Of a stretch of DNA of 64,000 nt, positions 43,101 to 52,173 are shown one piece after another; the first letter of the stretch is position 1; each line of letters opens with the position of its first letter. Position numbers and translations under genes: made by a program. The notes under the pieces are model-generated. The model ran no database searches. It was not told where the DNA came from and saw only the letters and a list, made by a program, of their open reading frames with translations. Origin of the DNA: a bacterium (lineage in GTDB: Bacteria > Actinomycetota > Acidimicrobiia > Spongiisociales > UBA5794); NCBI GenBank assembly GCA_024228555.1, contig JAAETI010000277.1, positions 1 to 64,000 of the forward strand, in the 5' to 3' direction.

Positions 43101-44428
43101 CGAATCGCCAGCTAGATCGTGAGATCTTCCGACTTGCCGTTCCCGCCCTCGGCGCTCTCGCCGCCGATCCGCTTGTGTCTCTTGTCGACACCGCCTTCGT
43201 GGGTCGACTTGGCAAAGTTCCGCTTGGGGCGCTTGGTGTATCGGTAGCGGTCTTCTCCATTGCCTTCTTCATGTTCAACTTCCTCGCCTACGGGACCACT
43301 CCGCTGATTGCGGGGGCGGTGGCAGATGGGGAGCATGAGGTGGCGGGACGACTGACGGCGGGGGCACTGGCGCTCGGGCTGGCTATCGGGCTGGCTACTA
43401 CCGCGATCCTGCTGATCTTTGCCGATCCCGTCCTGCGAATCATGGGGGCAAAGTCCGATCTCCTTGCTGATGCAACGCTCTATCTCCGGATTCGAGTGCT
43501 TGGCATGCCGGCTGTATTGGTCGCCACCGTTGCTCACGGCGTGTTCCGCGGCTACCAGGACACGAAGACGCCGATGTGGGTAACCGGCTCGATTGCGATA
43601 TTCAACCTGATCCTCGACCCCGTCCTGATCTTCGGGCTTGGTTGGGGTCTCGCCGGTGCTGCGTGGGCGACCACGATTGCGCAATGGATTGGTGCGGGGA
43701 CCTTCATTGCTCTGTTCTACCTCCGCCGGAACCTCTTCCGGCTGACGAAGCAGTGGCCGGGTTTTGACTCGTTGCGACCGCTGGTCGGTGCCGGCCGGGC
43801 ACTGATCGTCCGCAGCGGATCGCTGCTGGCAGCCTTCACGCTGGCGACAGCGGTTGCGACGCGACAGGGTGATGAAGTCGTCGCTGCACACCAAGTTGCG
43901 GTTCAACTGTGGATCTTCCTGGCGCTGGTCGTGGACGCACTGGCGATCGCAGGCCAAGCCCTTGTCGGACTGCACTTGGCTAAGGACCATGTGCTGGCGC
44001 GTTCGTACGCCGACCGGCTGTTGCGCTGGGGGGTGGTCGGCGGATTGGTGCTTGCGGTCGTGATGGCCTTGGGCTGGAGTGTCTTGCCTGCTCTGTTCAC
44101 CAACGATGCCGACGTCCTCCAGCAGGTGAAAGATGTCTATATCTTCATCGTTGTGATGCAGCCGCTGAACGCGATTGTCTTTGTATGGGACGGATTGGCG
44201 ATCGGAGCATCGCAGTTCGTCTTCCTCGCCGCCTCAACGGTGGCGTCTGCGATCGCTACTGCGGTGGTTCTTGGGGCGGTACAGCTACAGGACTGGGGTC
44301 TGTCGGGGGTGTGGTGGGCTCTGGTGGCGATGATGCTGGTGCGGTTTGTGACGCTGGCGTGGTGGCACGTGAACGGCCCGCTCTCGCCCGGACGAGATCC
44401 ATCCCTCGAGTCTCCGGGAGTCGGCTGA
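43097..44428 (+). CDS. MATE-family efflux transporter (DinF-like)
   Basis: A 443-residue protein with about twelve membrane segments and MATE repeats: LAVPALGALAADPLVSLVDTAFVGRLG near the N-terminus, FRGYQDTKTPMW between halves, VAAHQVAVQLW in the second half. MATE proteins export drugs or metabolites using sodium or proton gradients; DinF-like members often lie near DNA repair genes, and here nth is coupled upstream. The last 173 bases overlap, in antisense, the 3' end of the MFS gene. Confidence 0.9.
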   Translation: MTNRQLDREIFRLAVPALGALAADPLVSLVDTAFVGRLGKVPLGALGVSVAVFSIAFFMFNFLAYGTTPLIAGAVADGEHEVAGRLTAGALALGLAIGLATTAILLIFADPVLRIMGAKSDLLADATLYLRIRVLGMPAVLVATVAHGVFRGYQDTKTPMWVTGSIAIFNLILDPVLIFGLGWGLAGAAWATTIAQWIGAGTFIALFYLRRNLFRLTKQWPGFDSLRPLVGAGRALIVRSGSLLAAFTLATAVATRQGDEVVAAHQVAVQLWIFLALVVDALAIAGQALVGLHLAKDHVLARSYADRLLRWGVVGGLVLAVVMALGWSVLPALFTNDADVLQQVKDVYIFIVVMQPLNAIVFVWDGLAIGASQFVFLAASTVASAIATAVVLGAVQLQDWGLSGVWWALVAMMLVRFVTLAWWHVNGPLSPGRDPSLESPGVG

Positions 44429-45578
44429 CCAGCAACATCGCGATCAGGAGACCACCAGCAAGCGCAGTGATGGTCTTGGAAAGGCCGAGATTGTCGACGA
44501 CCAGTGCACCAATCACAAAGCCGGTGATACTGCCCCCGATGGCGACGTTGGTTATCCAGCCTGCCGCCGTTGCGCGTACCCGAGTCGGGAATAGCTCGGA
44601 GCGATGGGCGGCGATTGCCGGGGTCAGCATGCCCAGACCCATCGTGGCGAGGAAGACCGCAGGAGCCAGAATCCACCCGCTGTCCTGGGTGTAGAAAGCG
44701 ACACCTCCAACTGCACCGGTGAGCATGGCCATCAGCGTCGTACGCTTTCTGCCGATGACGTCGGCCATGCGCCCCCCGATGACCACGCCTGCCGTTCCCA
44801 GGCCGCTAAACACCATCAGAAGGAAACGTGCGGTTCCCGTCTCCCACTCCAAATCATCTACAAGACGCTCCATCACAAACGCGGTCGCTGGGGACGAGAA
44901 GACGGCTACCAGGAATGCGATTGCGGCAAGCGGCCAGAAGTGTCGCCCCAGGCCGGCCTTGAGAGCGGCACGGAAGGTGACATTCCGTTGGTACTGACGG
45001 AATGCGCGGCTCTCGGTGAGAAAGCGCATCAGGATCGGGAGGGCAAGGAGGCCCAAACCGGTAAAAGCGAACAAGACTCGATAGGAGTATTCGGAGCGGT
45101 CTGCGATGGGAAGCAAGGCAAGACCGATGCCAGATCCGGCCGCACCTGCAAGAGCGTAGAGACCGATTCCGAGAGCCCGCACGCCAGGTGAGAGTTCTTC
45201 GGCGAGGATGACTATCGCCAGCCCGGCAACCGCGATTACGGCGATCCGGGTGATGCTTTGAGCGAGTGTGAAGGTGAATGGCTCAGGTGCGATTGCGGTG
45301 AGAAGGTTACCTATCGGCATCATCGCAAATGCCACTAGGAAGGGGAGGCGGCGTCCGCGGCGGTCGGCGAACAGCATGAACAAGAGGCCGAGTAGAGATG
45401 CCAGCCGCGTCGCAGCAAACACCCAATTCATTCCGCCTTCAGTTAGGCCCAGTGCCTTGCGAGCAAACGGAAGCGTGTGCGTGAGTTGGCTTGCCCCGTA
45501 CCCAACTACGAACGCGACGAACACCATCAGAGTGAGGATCCGGCGGTCCCGAATGGAGAATTCTGAGATCACCGGCAT
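44256..45578 (-). CDS. Major facilitator superfamily transporter
   Basis: A 440-residue MFS protein with twelve hydrophobic segments and cytoplasmic loop signatures FADRRGRRLPFLVAF and GGRMADVIGRKRTT, plus SELFPTRVRATAAGW in the second half, suggesting the sugar or metabolite transporter branch. Substrate unknown. The final 55 or so residues after LPETRGMDLV are proline- and threonine-rich and are encoded entirely opposite the MATE gene (44256-44428), so the tail may have arisen by loss of a stop codon. It faces away from ccdA. Confidence 0.88.
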   Translation of the reverse strand: MPVISEFSIRDRRILTLMVFVAFVVGYGASQLTHTLPFARKALGLTEGGMNWVFAATRLASLLGLLFMLFADRRGRRLPFLVAFAMMPIGNLLTAIAPEPFTFTLAQSITRIAVIAVAGLAIVILAEELSPGVRALGIGLYALAGAAGSGIGLALLPIADRSEYSYRVLFAFTGLGLLALPILMRFLTESRAFRQYQRNVTFRAALKAGLGRHFWPLAAIAFLVAVFSSPATAFVMERLVDDLEWETGTARFLLMVFSGLGTAGVVIGGRMADVIGRKRTTLMAMLTGAVGGVAFYTQDSGWILAPAVFLATMGLGMLTPAIAAHRSELFPTRVRATAAGWITNVAIGGSITGFVIGALVVDNLGLSKTITALAGGLLIAMLLVSRLPETRGMDLVRARAGRSRATTPASQTAPASSPPEPTTPPTDPSPVAVPPQEPPQ

Positions 45579-45718
45579 GTCTTTGGTCGGCCGTTGAGGT
45601 TTCGCATCAGCGGACCGAGGTTAACCTCCTGAACGGCTCCTGGTCGTCACCTGACGAATTGGGAACAAACTTCCGACAAGCCGTGTTGCGTCGAGCGAGT
45701 ACATCAACAGGAGCACAA

Positions 45719-46468
45719 TTGGCCGATACAACTCTGATCGCTGCTATTTTTGCGGGAGCCGCATCCTTCCTGTCGCCTTGTGTCCTGCCGCTGTTGCCTG
45801 GGTATCTGAGCCTCATGTCCGGGTACTCGACCCGTGAGTTTGCAGAGGGAAATGTCTCCATGTGGAAGGTGGCACGGGCCACACTCTTGTTTGTTCTCGG
45901 TTTCACGAGTGTGTTCGTCATCCTCTTCGGCGGTGCGGCATCGACCCTGGGCAAGCTACTCCAGGGCAATGTGTTCACCACGCTTGCCGGTTGGGTAATC
46001 ATTCTGATGGGGCTCTTCATCGCGGCCACCGCGGTTTGGACTCCCTCGTTTCTGCTGCCGGTCATGAAGGATCGCCGCAAGGATGTGCGACCGAGCAAGT
46101 TCGGTTCATTCGCTCCACCGGTGATGGGTATGGCGTTTGCCTTCGGATGGACCCCGTGCATCGGTCCGTTCCTCACCGCGGCAATCGCTCTGGGTGCAGA
46201 TACCGACACGACCGGACGCGGCATGCTTGTTCTTGGGTTCTACTCGCTTGGCCTTGGAATCCCGTTCCTCATTTCGGCTTTGCTCCTGGCCAAGACATAT
46301 TCGCTGGTGAATGGCATCAAGCGCTTCCTGACTCCCATAAGCGTTGTCTCTGGGTTGCTCCTGGCAGGGTTTGGTTTCCTAATGGTTACCGGTCAGATCA
46401 CCGATCTGAATCGGTGGTTCTCGGAAATACTGGTCGACCTCGGGTTGGACTTCCTCGCAGAGGTCTAA
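45719..46468 (+). CDS. ccdA: CcdA-type cytochrome c biogenesis membrane protein
   Basis: From TTG 45719, preceded by AGGAG, the product has 249 residues with six membrane segments. The redox cysteines lie in FLSPCVLPLLPGYLSL and FAFGWTPCIGPFLTAA, as in CcdA/DsbD, which carries reducing power across the membrane for apocytochrome c and other thiols. The open frame reaches back to 45659. A small c-type cytochrome is encoded at 51092. trpE begins 9 bases after its stop. Confidence 0.92.
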   Translation: MADTTLIAAIFAGAASFLSPCVLPLLPGYLSLMSGYSTREFAEGNVSMWKVARATLLFVLGFTSVFVILFGGAASTLGKLLQGNVFTTLAGWVIILMGLFIAATAVWTPSFLLPVMKDRRKDVRPSKFGSFAPPVMGMAFAFGWTPCIGPFLTAAIALGADTDTTGRGMLVLGFYSLGLGIPFLISALLLAKTYSLVNGIKRFLTPISVVSGLLLAGFGFLMVTGQITDLNRWFSEILVDLGLDFLAEV

Positions 46469-46477
46469 CCTCGCGAC

Positions 46478-47962
46478 ATGACTCCCGACCTGTCGCGAGA
46501 CAAATTCATCGAGCTAGCCCGCTCCTACGCCGTCGTCCCAATCTCGATGGAGGTGCTCGGCGACCGCGAGACTGCAGTATCTGTCTTCGAGAAACTGATC
46601 GGAGATGACACCGGCTTTCTCTTGGAGTCCGTCGAAGGTGGGGAGCGCTGGGCGCGATGGTCCTTTGTGGGGGGTCGTCCTGAATTCACCCTCGTTGCCA
46701 AAGACGGTGTTACCGAAGCAATCGGTGGCCATCGCAACATCCCAGACGGCAATCCCCTCGAGGTTCTCGAGCAGGTGGTCGGCGAAATCTCAGTCCCGTC
46801 CGCTGCGGAGCTCGGATACCCAGACGATCATCCACCGCTCCATTCCGGGGCGGTCGGATATCTGGCCTACGACGCCGTCCGTCATGTGGAACACCTCCCG
46901 AATCGCCCCGCAGATGATCGTGGCCTTCCCGAGATGGTCTGGCAGTTTTTCGGGTTGCTTGCTGCCGTCGATCGCTTCCGTGAGACCGTTCACCTCATCA
47001 AGAATGTATTCAGCGGAGGGGACCCCGGTGCGGCTTATGACCGAGCCGTCGCCGAGTTGGATGAGGCCGCAGCCCTGCTGACTTCCCCCTTGAGCTACGC
47101 CCCCCGTTCTCGACCCGATTTCGATTCGCAACCGGTGGCTCGGTCCAACATGAGCCAAGCCGACTTCGAGACGGCGGTCCTCAAGGCGAAGGAACACATC
47201 CGGATCGGCGACGCCTTCCAGATCGTGCCATCGATCCGGTTCGAGGTCGATCTCGACCACGACCCGTTCCTGGTCTACCGGTCCCTTCGGCTCGTCAACC
47301 CCTCGCCCTTCATGTTCTTTGTCCGCCACGATGAAGTCTCCATTGTTGGTTCTTCCCCCGAGCTGATGGCGCGGGCGCGCGATGGCATCGCCACCAGTCG
47401 TCCGATTGCCGGTACCAAGCCGCGCGGGGCGACGGTTGCAGAGGACGAGCAACTCGAGAAAGAGCTCCTCGGCGATCCCAAGGAACGCGCCGAGCACGTG
47501 ATGCTGATCGATCTCGCTCGCAATGATCTGGGCAGGGTGTGCGAGTTCGGATCGGTCAATGTCGACGATCTGATGGTGATCGAGCGCTACTCCCATGTGA
47601 TGCATATCGTGTCTGGGGTATCGGGAAGGCTTCGCAAGGATGTTGGACCCGTCGACGTGTTGCGGGCCACCTTTCCGCACGGGACCGTTTCGGGAGCACC
47701 AAAGGTGAGGGCGATGGAGATTATCGATGATCTCGAGCCAACGGCCCGTGGTCCATATGCGGGTGCGGTGGGATACGTAGACTTCTCGGGAAACCTCGAC
47801 ACCGCGATTGCCTTGCGAACACTGGTTGCAGCCAACGGAAAGGCGTGGGTTCAGGCAGGGGCCGGGATTGTCGCTGATAGCGATCCCGAAACTGAGTACC
47901 GCGAGTGTTTGAGCAAAGCTGCCGCGGTATTGGCAGCAGTGGAGGCTGCCAACCGTGTCTGA
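46478..47962 (+). CDS. trpE: Anthranilate synthase component I
   Basis: A 494-residue chorismate-utilising enzyme that forms anthranilate with glutamine-derived ammonia. The N-terminal FLLESVEGGERWARWSFVG contains the LLES motif for tryptophan feedback; RPIAGTKPRGAT, ERAEHVMLIDLARNDLGRV and HGTVSGAPKVRAMEIID form the catalytic domain. The glutaminase TrpG and TrpD are not in this window. It is separated from trpC-F-B-A by about 3.5 kb of other genes. The ygfZ start overlaps its stop by eight bases. Confidence 0.95.
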   Translation: MTPDLSRDKFIELARSYAVVPISMEVLGDRETAVSVFEKLIGDDTGFLLESVEGGERWARWSFVGGRPEFTLVAKDGVTEAIGGHRNIPDGNPLEVLEQVVGEISVPSAAELGYPDDHPPLHSGAVGYLAYDAVRHVEHLPNRPADDRGLPEMVWQFFGLLAAVDRFRETVHLIKNVFSGGDPGAAYDRAVAELDEAAALLTSPLSYAPRSRPDFDSQPVARSNMSQADFETAVLKAKEHIRIGDAFQIVPSIRFEVDLDHDPFLVYRSLRLVNPSPFMFFVRHDEVSIVGSSPELMARARDGIATSRPIAGTKPRGATVAEDEQLEKELLGDPKERAEHVMLIDLARNDLGRVCEFGSVNVDDLMVIERYSHVMHIVSGVSGRLRKDVGPVDVLRATFPHGTVSGAPKVRAMEIIDDLEPTARGPYAGAVGYVDFSGNLDTAIALRTLVAANGKAWVQAGAGIVADSDPETEYRECLSKAAAVLAAVEAANRV

Positions 47963-48845
47963 GTCGGTGTCGGACTACGAGTTGCTGCGGACCAAAGCTG
48001 CGGCCATTCTCGGTCGTTCCGGTCTTGTCTGGGTCGTCGGCCCCGACGCAGTCTCGTTCCTCGATGCGCTGCTGAGCCAGAACATCACCGCTATGGAGCC
48101 GGGCACGACCTCTCGATCGCTTCTCCTGGCCCCAAACGGGAAGCTGCGAGCAACGATGCTCGTGTTGCGCGGTGAGGACCGCGTCGGTTTGGTCTGCGAT
48201 GCCTCGGCAACTGCCGTGGTCGTCGCTGATCTCACACGGTTCAAGATTCGTGTCGATGTTGAGATTCGTGCGGAGGAGCGACCGGTGTGGGACGTATGGG
48301 GGCCGGACGCAACGGTGCTTCTCTCCGTGCCGGACGTTGGCAGCTGGGATGAGATGGTGCTCACCGTGCAGTACCCGTTCCGATTCTCGACGTTGCCCCG
48401 GATCGTGTTGGTGGGCGATGCGCCGCCGCTCCCCGTCGTCGATCCTGGAGCAGCCGAGGTGATTCGAATCGAGGTGGGCGAGCCGACGATGGGTGTTGAT
48501 CTCGACGAACGAACCATTCCTCAGGAGGGAGTCGACGTTGCTGCGACTGTCGATTTCGGGAAGGGCTGCTATCTCGGCCAGGAGCTCGTCGCCCGTATCG
48601 ACTCTCGGGGCCATGTCAACCGGCGTCTGTGCGGGATCCGTGTTGCTGGAGAACAAGCCATAGCTGCCGGGGCGGAGATCGCTCATGAGGGACGATCGGT
48701 TGGCACGTTGACATCGGTTGGGTATTCAGCTGCCATGGGCAGCGTGATCGGACTGGCTCTAGTCAGGGTGGAGGTTGTCGCCGAGGCTGAGGTTTCGGTC
48801 GGCGGTCTCGTTGGCTCGGTGGTTGGTCTGCCGCTCAAGGCGTAG
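47955..48845 (+). CDS. ygfZ: YgfZ/IbaG-like folate-binding Fe-S assembly protein
   Basis: A 296-residue GcvT-fold protein from GTG 47955. The hallmark KGCYLGQE begins near residue 203 (FGKGCYLGQELVARIDSRGH), where the cysteine is the conserved functional residue; FLDALLSQNI near the N-terminus also matches. YgfZ helps maintain certain Fe-S enzymes in a tetrahydrofolate-dependent manner. Coupled to trpE by overlap. Confidence 0.9.
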   Translation: MSESVSDYELLRTKAAAILGRSGLVWVVGPDAVSFLDALLSQNITAMEPGTTSRSLLLAPNGKLRATMLVLRGEDRVGLVCDASATAVVVADLTRFKIRVDVEIRAEERPVWDVWGPDATVLLSVPDVGSWDEMVLTVQYPFRFSTLPRIVLVGDAPPLPVVDPGAAEVIRIEVGEPTMGVDLDERTIPQEGVDVAATVDFGKGCYLGQELVARIDSRGHVNRRLCGIRVAGEQAIAAGAEIAHEGRSVGTLTSVGYSAAMGSVIGLALVRVEVVAEAEVSVGGLVGSVVGLPLKA

Positions 48846-48915
48846 CCGAGATTTCATCCGTTTTCTTACAGTCCTCAAACAACTTGTGCCGATAATGCCG
48901 ATCTGGAGGTAGTGC

Positions 48916-49593
48916 TTGGCAGCCAACGGAACTGTGCTCCTAATTGAAGATGAGCAGGAGATCGCAGATCTGCTTCGCCTGTACTTCGAACGAGACGGGT
49001 TTCGTCTTGTGCACTCCCCAACAGGTGAGGAGGGTCTGGATCGACTCGAACGCGGAGACATCAGGGCAGCGCTACTCGACATTGGTCTTCCTGGCATAGA
49101 CGGAATAGAGGTGTGCCGTCGGATCCGGGGAGATTCCGATATCCCGATCATCATGTTGACTGCACGGGATACCGAGATCGACAAGATCGTCGGACTCGAG
49201 ATCGGTGCGGACGACTACGTGACGAAACCCTTCTCTCCCCGGGAGTTGGTCGCCAGAGTGAAGGCCGTACTGAGACGGAGCGAGGAGAGACCGATCGCAG
49301 TCCAGACGGCGGAGATCGCCGGGTTCGTGATCGATAGCGGTCGGCGTCAGGTTGCCTGTCCTGGTGGAGAGACCATTCGGCCCACTGCCCGCGAGTTCGA
49401 CCTCCTGTGGTACCTCAGTCGTCATACTGGGCTTGCGCTGTCGCGAGGTCAGATCCTGGAGGCGGTTTGGGGATATGACTACTTCGGGGAGACACGCACA
49501 GTCGATGTTCACATTCGGCAGCTGCGCAAGAAGCTTCCTGATCTCCCGATCGAGACGGTCTGGGGCTTCGGCTACCGCCTGGGGGAGAACTAG
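48916..49593 (+). CDS. OmpR/PhoB-family response regulator
   Basis: A 225-residue two-domain regulator from TTG 48916, preceded by GGAGG. The receiver (1-120) has the acidic pair in LLIEDEQEI, phosphoacceptor in AALLDIGLPGIDG, and lysine in YVTKPFSP; the C-terminal winged helix has LSRHTGLALSRGQILEAVWG and TVDVHIRQLRKKL. The C-terminus FGYRLGEN is repeated in sequence beyond its stop by a tandem duplication. Its partner kinase follows at 49667. Target genes are not evident. Confidence 0.93.
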   Translation: MAANGTVLLIEDEQEIADLLRLYFERDGFRLVHSPTGEEGLDRLERGDIRAALLDIGLPGIDGIEVCRRIRGDSDIPIIMLTARDTEIDKIVGLEIGADDYVTKPFSPRELVARVKAVLRRSEERPIAVQTAEIAGFVIDSGRRQVACPGGETIRPTAREFDLLWYLSRHTGLALSRGQILEAVWGYDYFGETRTVDVHIRQLRKKLPDLPIETVWGFGYRLGEN

Positions 49594-49710
49594 AGATGCG
49601 GCGGCAGGTCCTGTGGAGCGTGCTGGCGTGTGGCGGTAGCTTCGGCTACCGCCTGGGGGAGAACTGATGAGGCGGCAGGTTCTGTGGAGCGTGCTGGCTG
49701 TGGCAGCGGT
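49565..49710 (+). repeat. Imperfect tandem duplication across the RR/HK junction
   Basis: A unit of about 74 bases starting GCTTCGGCTACCGCCTGGGG occurs at 49565 and again at 49639. Each copy spans the end of the response regulator (FGYRLGEN) and the start of the kinase (MRRQVLWSVLA). The copies differ by three inserted bases around the stop/start and a few substitutions. The second copy keeps the natural TGATG stop/start overlap, so it is probably the ancestral junction on its right side. Confidence 0.9.
49596..49667 (+). CDS. 23-codon chimeric frame in the duplicated junction
   Basis: ATG 49596 opens MRRQVLWSVLACGGSFGYRLGEN and stops at 49665-49667. The first half is the N-terminus of the downstream kinase, the second half the C-terminus of the response regulator. 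Its stop shares an A with the kinase ATG (TGATG), so if translated it could pass ribosomes to the kinase gene. It is most likely a by-product of the duplication and its product may have no function. Confidence 0.35.
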   Translation: MRRQVLWSVLACGGSFGYRLGEN

Positions 49711-51079
49711 GACATTGCTGGCTGCGCTCATCGCCGGAGCCGCCATCCGGCGCAACTTGATTGCCGAGAGCGAAGCTGAGCTGCTGCGCCAGGCCGAGGC
49801 AACGGCAACTCTGATTGGCTCATCCGTTCGTCAGAACTTGCCCTCGGCCGAAGGTGAGGATGTCGCTCCAGTGGCCCGAACCCTTGAGATTGCCAAGGCT
49901 ATCGGCGGGCACGACTTCGTCGAAGCTGGCTTTGTCAATGCTGCTGCAGGTCGAACACGGATCGATCTGCCGGCAACGCCGCTCCTCGACAGTCTTGGTT
50001 CTGATCCGCCTCTCGACCAGGTGACCGCAACGGAGATCGAAGGCGAGCCGGTGCTTGCGTACGTTCGGGCTCTCCCGCTGGGGACTCGAGCCAACGCCAA
50101 AGTGTTGGTAGCCATCGGTCGAACCGAGCCCATGCTGGCGACCAACCTGCTGATGCGTCCCATGCTGATCTCGCTGGGAGTTGGTGCGTTGCTGACGGTG
50201 CTTCTGGCGAGCTTGGTTGCCGGTCGGGTTGGGAAGCGACTCGATCGGCTTGCCGACGCTTCTGCGGCGATCGCAGCCGGCGACTTCTCGGTACGGGCTC
50301 CAGAAACGGGAAGCGATGACGTGACCCGCCTCGGTGCTGCTTTCAACGATATGGCAGAGCAACTCGAAGACGGGCGGCGGCGCGAAAGGGATTTTCTCAT
50401 GAGTGTTGGTCATGATTTGCGCACTCCGCTGACGACTATGCGCGGTTATGCCGAAGCGCTTGATGCCGGAGAGATCGAAGCCGATGATCTCGGGCGAGTC
50501 GGAGGAGTTCTCCGACGGCAAACTGATCGGCTGAGCCGATTGGTGGAGGACCTCACGCTGCTGTCGCGGCTCGAAGCGCGCGAGTTCACGATGCGGCCGG
50601 AGGAGGTTGACCTTTCGGCCCACGTCAGCGGTCTCATCGAGGGGCAGTCGGAGCGAGCCGACGATCTCCGGGTCAAGCTGGTGCCTGATCTCAAGGAAGT
50701 CGGCATGATTGTTGTGGACCCGGATCGAATCAGCCAGGTGGTTGGCAATCTCCTCGACAACGCGCTCCGGTACACGCCCGAGGGAGGAGCCGTCACCATG
50801 ACTCTGCGTCAAGACGCCGACGTGGTGGTCCTCGAAGTGGCCGACACCGGGCCCGGCATTGACCGCGAGGATCTCGCCCATGTCTTCGAACGGTTGTATG
50901 TGGCGCAGCGTTACCGACCGGTGCGGCCGGAGGGAAGCGGTCTCGGTCTCAGCATCGTGAACGAGCTGGTGCACGCACTCGGTGGCTCGATCGCCGTTGA
51001 CAGCGTGCTGGGATCTGGCACCACGGTGTCGGTCGCACTGCCGTGTCGGGGTGACAGTGGATCTTCCCAGCACAGCTAG
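49667..51079 (+). CDS. Sensor histidine kinase
   Basis: A 470-residue membrane kinase: segment one at about 7-27, an extracytoplasmic sensor of about 135 residues, segment two near 165-187, a HAMP domain (AIAAGDFSVRAPETGSDDV), the phosphoaccepting helix with histidine in SVGHDLRTPLTTMRGYAEAL, and the ATPase domain with QVVGNLLDNALRYTP, VADTGPGID and GSGLGLSIVNELV. It should phosphorylate the adjacent response regulator. The start at 49667 shares TGATG with a duplicated mini-frame. The signal is unknown; the neighbouring cytochrome suggests envelope or redox context only by proximity. Confidence 0.94.
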   Translation: MRRQVLWSVLAVAAVTLLAALIAGAAIRRNLIAESEAELLRQAEATATLIGSSVRQNLPSAEGEDVAPVARTLEIAKAIGGHDFVEAGFVNAAAGRTRIDLPATPLLDSLGSDPPLDQVTATEIEGEPVLAYVRALPLGTRANAKVLVAIGRTEPMLATNLLMRPMLISLGVGALLTVLLASLVAGRVGKRLDRLADASAAIAAGDFSVRAPETGSDDVTRLGAAFNDMAEQLEDGRRRERDFLMSVGHDLRTPLTTMRGYAEALDAGEIEADDLGRVGGVLRRQTDRLSRLVEDLTLLSRLEAREFTMRPEEVDLSAHVSGLIEGQSERADDLRVKLVPDLKEVGMIVVDPDRISQVVGNLLDNALRYTPEGGAVTMTLRQDADVVVLEVADTGPGIDREDLAHVFERLYVAQRYRPVRPEGSGLGLSIVNELVHALGGSIAVDSVLGSGTTVSVALPCRGDSGSSQHS

Positions 51080-51091
51080 ATTGTCCCGACT

Positions 51092-51391
51092 ATGCGAGTC
51101 TGGCTGGTTGGTCTGGCGCTTCTCCTCGTTCTCGGGAGCTGCAGCCTCAAAGAGGAATACGTCGTTGGCGGCGAGCTTTACGATCGGTCGTGTGCGGCCT
51201 GTCACGGTACCGACGGCGGTGGTGCAATTGCTGATGCGATCGGCGCCGGCTCGAATACCCATCTCAATCTCAGCGACGAACAGATCGCTGGTGTGATCGT
51301 GGTCGGCCCAGGGAACATGCCCGGCTTCAGCCGATTCACGACTGAGCAGGTCGACAGCCTCGTCGACTATGTCAGGGCTTTTGCGGAGTAG
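51092..51391 (+). CDS. Small c-type cytochrome lipoprotein
   Basis: A 99-residue secreted protein. The N-terminal signal ends in the lipobox LGSC with lipidated cysteine 17, so it should be anchored to the outer face of the membrane. Heme attachment is CAACH (34-38) and the likely axial methionine lies in GNMPGF. It resembles the single-heme electron carriers of class I. It follows the kinase gene by 12 bases and precedes trpC; CcdA at 45719 could serve its maturation. Confidence 0.9.
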   Translation: MRVWLVGLALLLVLGSCSLKEEYVVGGELYDRSCAACHGTDGGGAIADAIGAGSNTHLNLSDEQIAGVIVVGPGNMPGFSRFTTEQVDSLVDYVRAFAE

Positions 51392-51423
51392 GTTCATGCC
51401 AACAGCCGTACCATGCTCCAATC

Positions 51424-52173
51424 ATGCTTGACCGAATCCTCGAATCGACGGCCGCCCGGCTCCGCCGCAACGGAGTTGACCTGACTGGCGACAGCCCGGA
51501 GCGAAGGGCGTTCGCCGCGAGTCTTGCTCGACCCGGTTTGCAGGTCATCGCCGAAATCAAGCGACGTTCGCCGTCTGCCGGTGACCTCAATATGGGTATT
51601 GATCCCATTGCACAGGCCCTGTCGTACGAGCGAGGGGGTGCAGCGGCAATCTCCGTGCTGACCGAACCCGAGTACTTCGGCGGTTCATTGGACGATCTTC
51701 GCCGGGTCCGGGAAGCAGTTTCACTGCCGGTGCTCCGCAAGGACTTCATCATTGATCCGCAACAGGTTGCTGAATCGAGGGCCGCTGGGGCTGATGCGCT
51801 CTTGCTCATCGTTGCAGGGTTGGACCTCGGTTTACTGAAGGAACTCATGGAGGAGTGTCGGGCAGCGGGCATTGAAGCGCTTGTGGAAGCCCATGACGAG
51901 GAGGAGGCCGCAATTGCGGCTGCAGTGGGAGCCAAAGTCATCGGGGTGAACAACCGGGATCTCTCCACCTTCCACACCGATCTCGCGGTTGCGGAGCGCG
52001 TGGCGCCTCTGCTGCCACAAGATCGGACCTTGGTTGGTGAGAGCGGTGTGTCTACACCTGCGGGTGCGGCGCGGATGGCAACCGCCGGCTACGACGCGAT
52101 CCTGGTTGGCGAAGCGTTGGTCACCGCAGAGGACCCGGCAGCACTGATTGCCGCGCTACGGGCGTGCTCGTGA
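51424..52173 (+). CDS. trpC: Indole-3-glycerol phosphate synthase
   Basis: A 249-residue TIM barrel that closes the indole ring in tryptophan synthesis. VIAEIKRRSPSAGDL contains the catalytic lysine, ISVLTEPEYFGGSLDDL, VLRKDFIIDPQQV, EAHDEEE, GVNNRDLSTF and VGESGV complete the active site. It opens the trpC-trpF-trpB-trpA run; its stop overlaps the trpF GTG by GTGA. Confidence 0.96.
   Translation: MLDRILESTAARLRRNGVDLTGDSPERRAFAASLARPGLQVIAEIKRRSPSAGDLNMGIDPIAQALSYERGGAAAISVLTEPEYFGGSLDDLRRVREAVSLPVLRKDFIIDPQQVAESRAAGADALLLIVAGLDLGLLKELMEECRAAGIEALVEAHDEEEAAIAAAVGAKVIGVNNRDLSTFHTDLAVAERVAPLLPQDRTLVGESGVSTPAGAARMATAGYDAILVGEALVTAEDPAALIAALRACS

Noticed and set aside
49820-51421. 533-residue open frame antisense to the histidine kinase
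   Set aside because: The kinase on the plus strand has every expected motif; the antisense product is low in recognisable structure and rich in His, Arg and Ser as shadows are.
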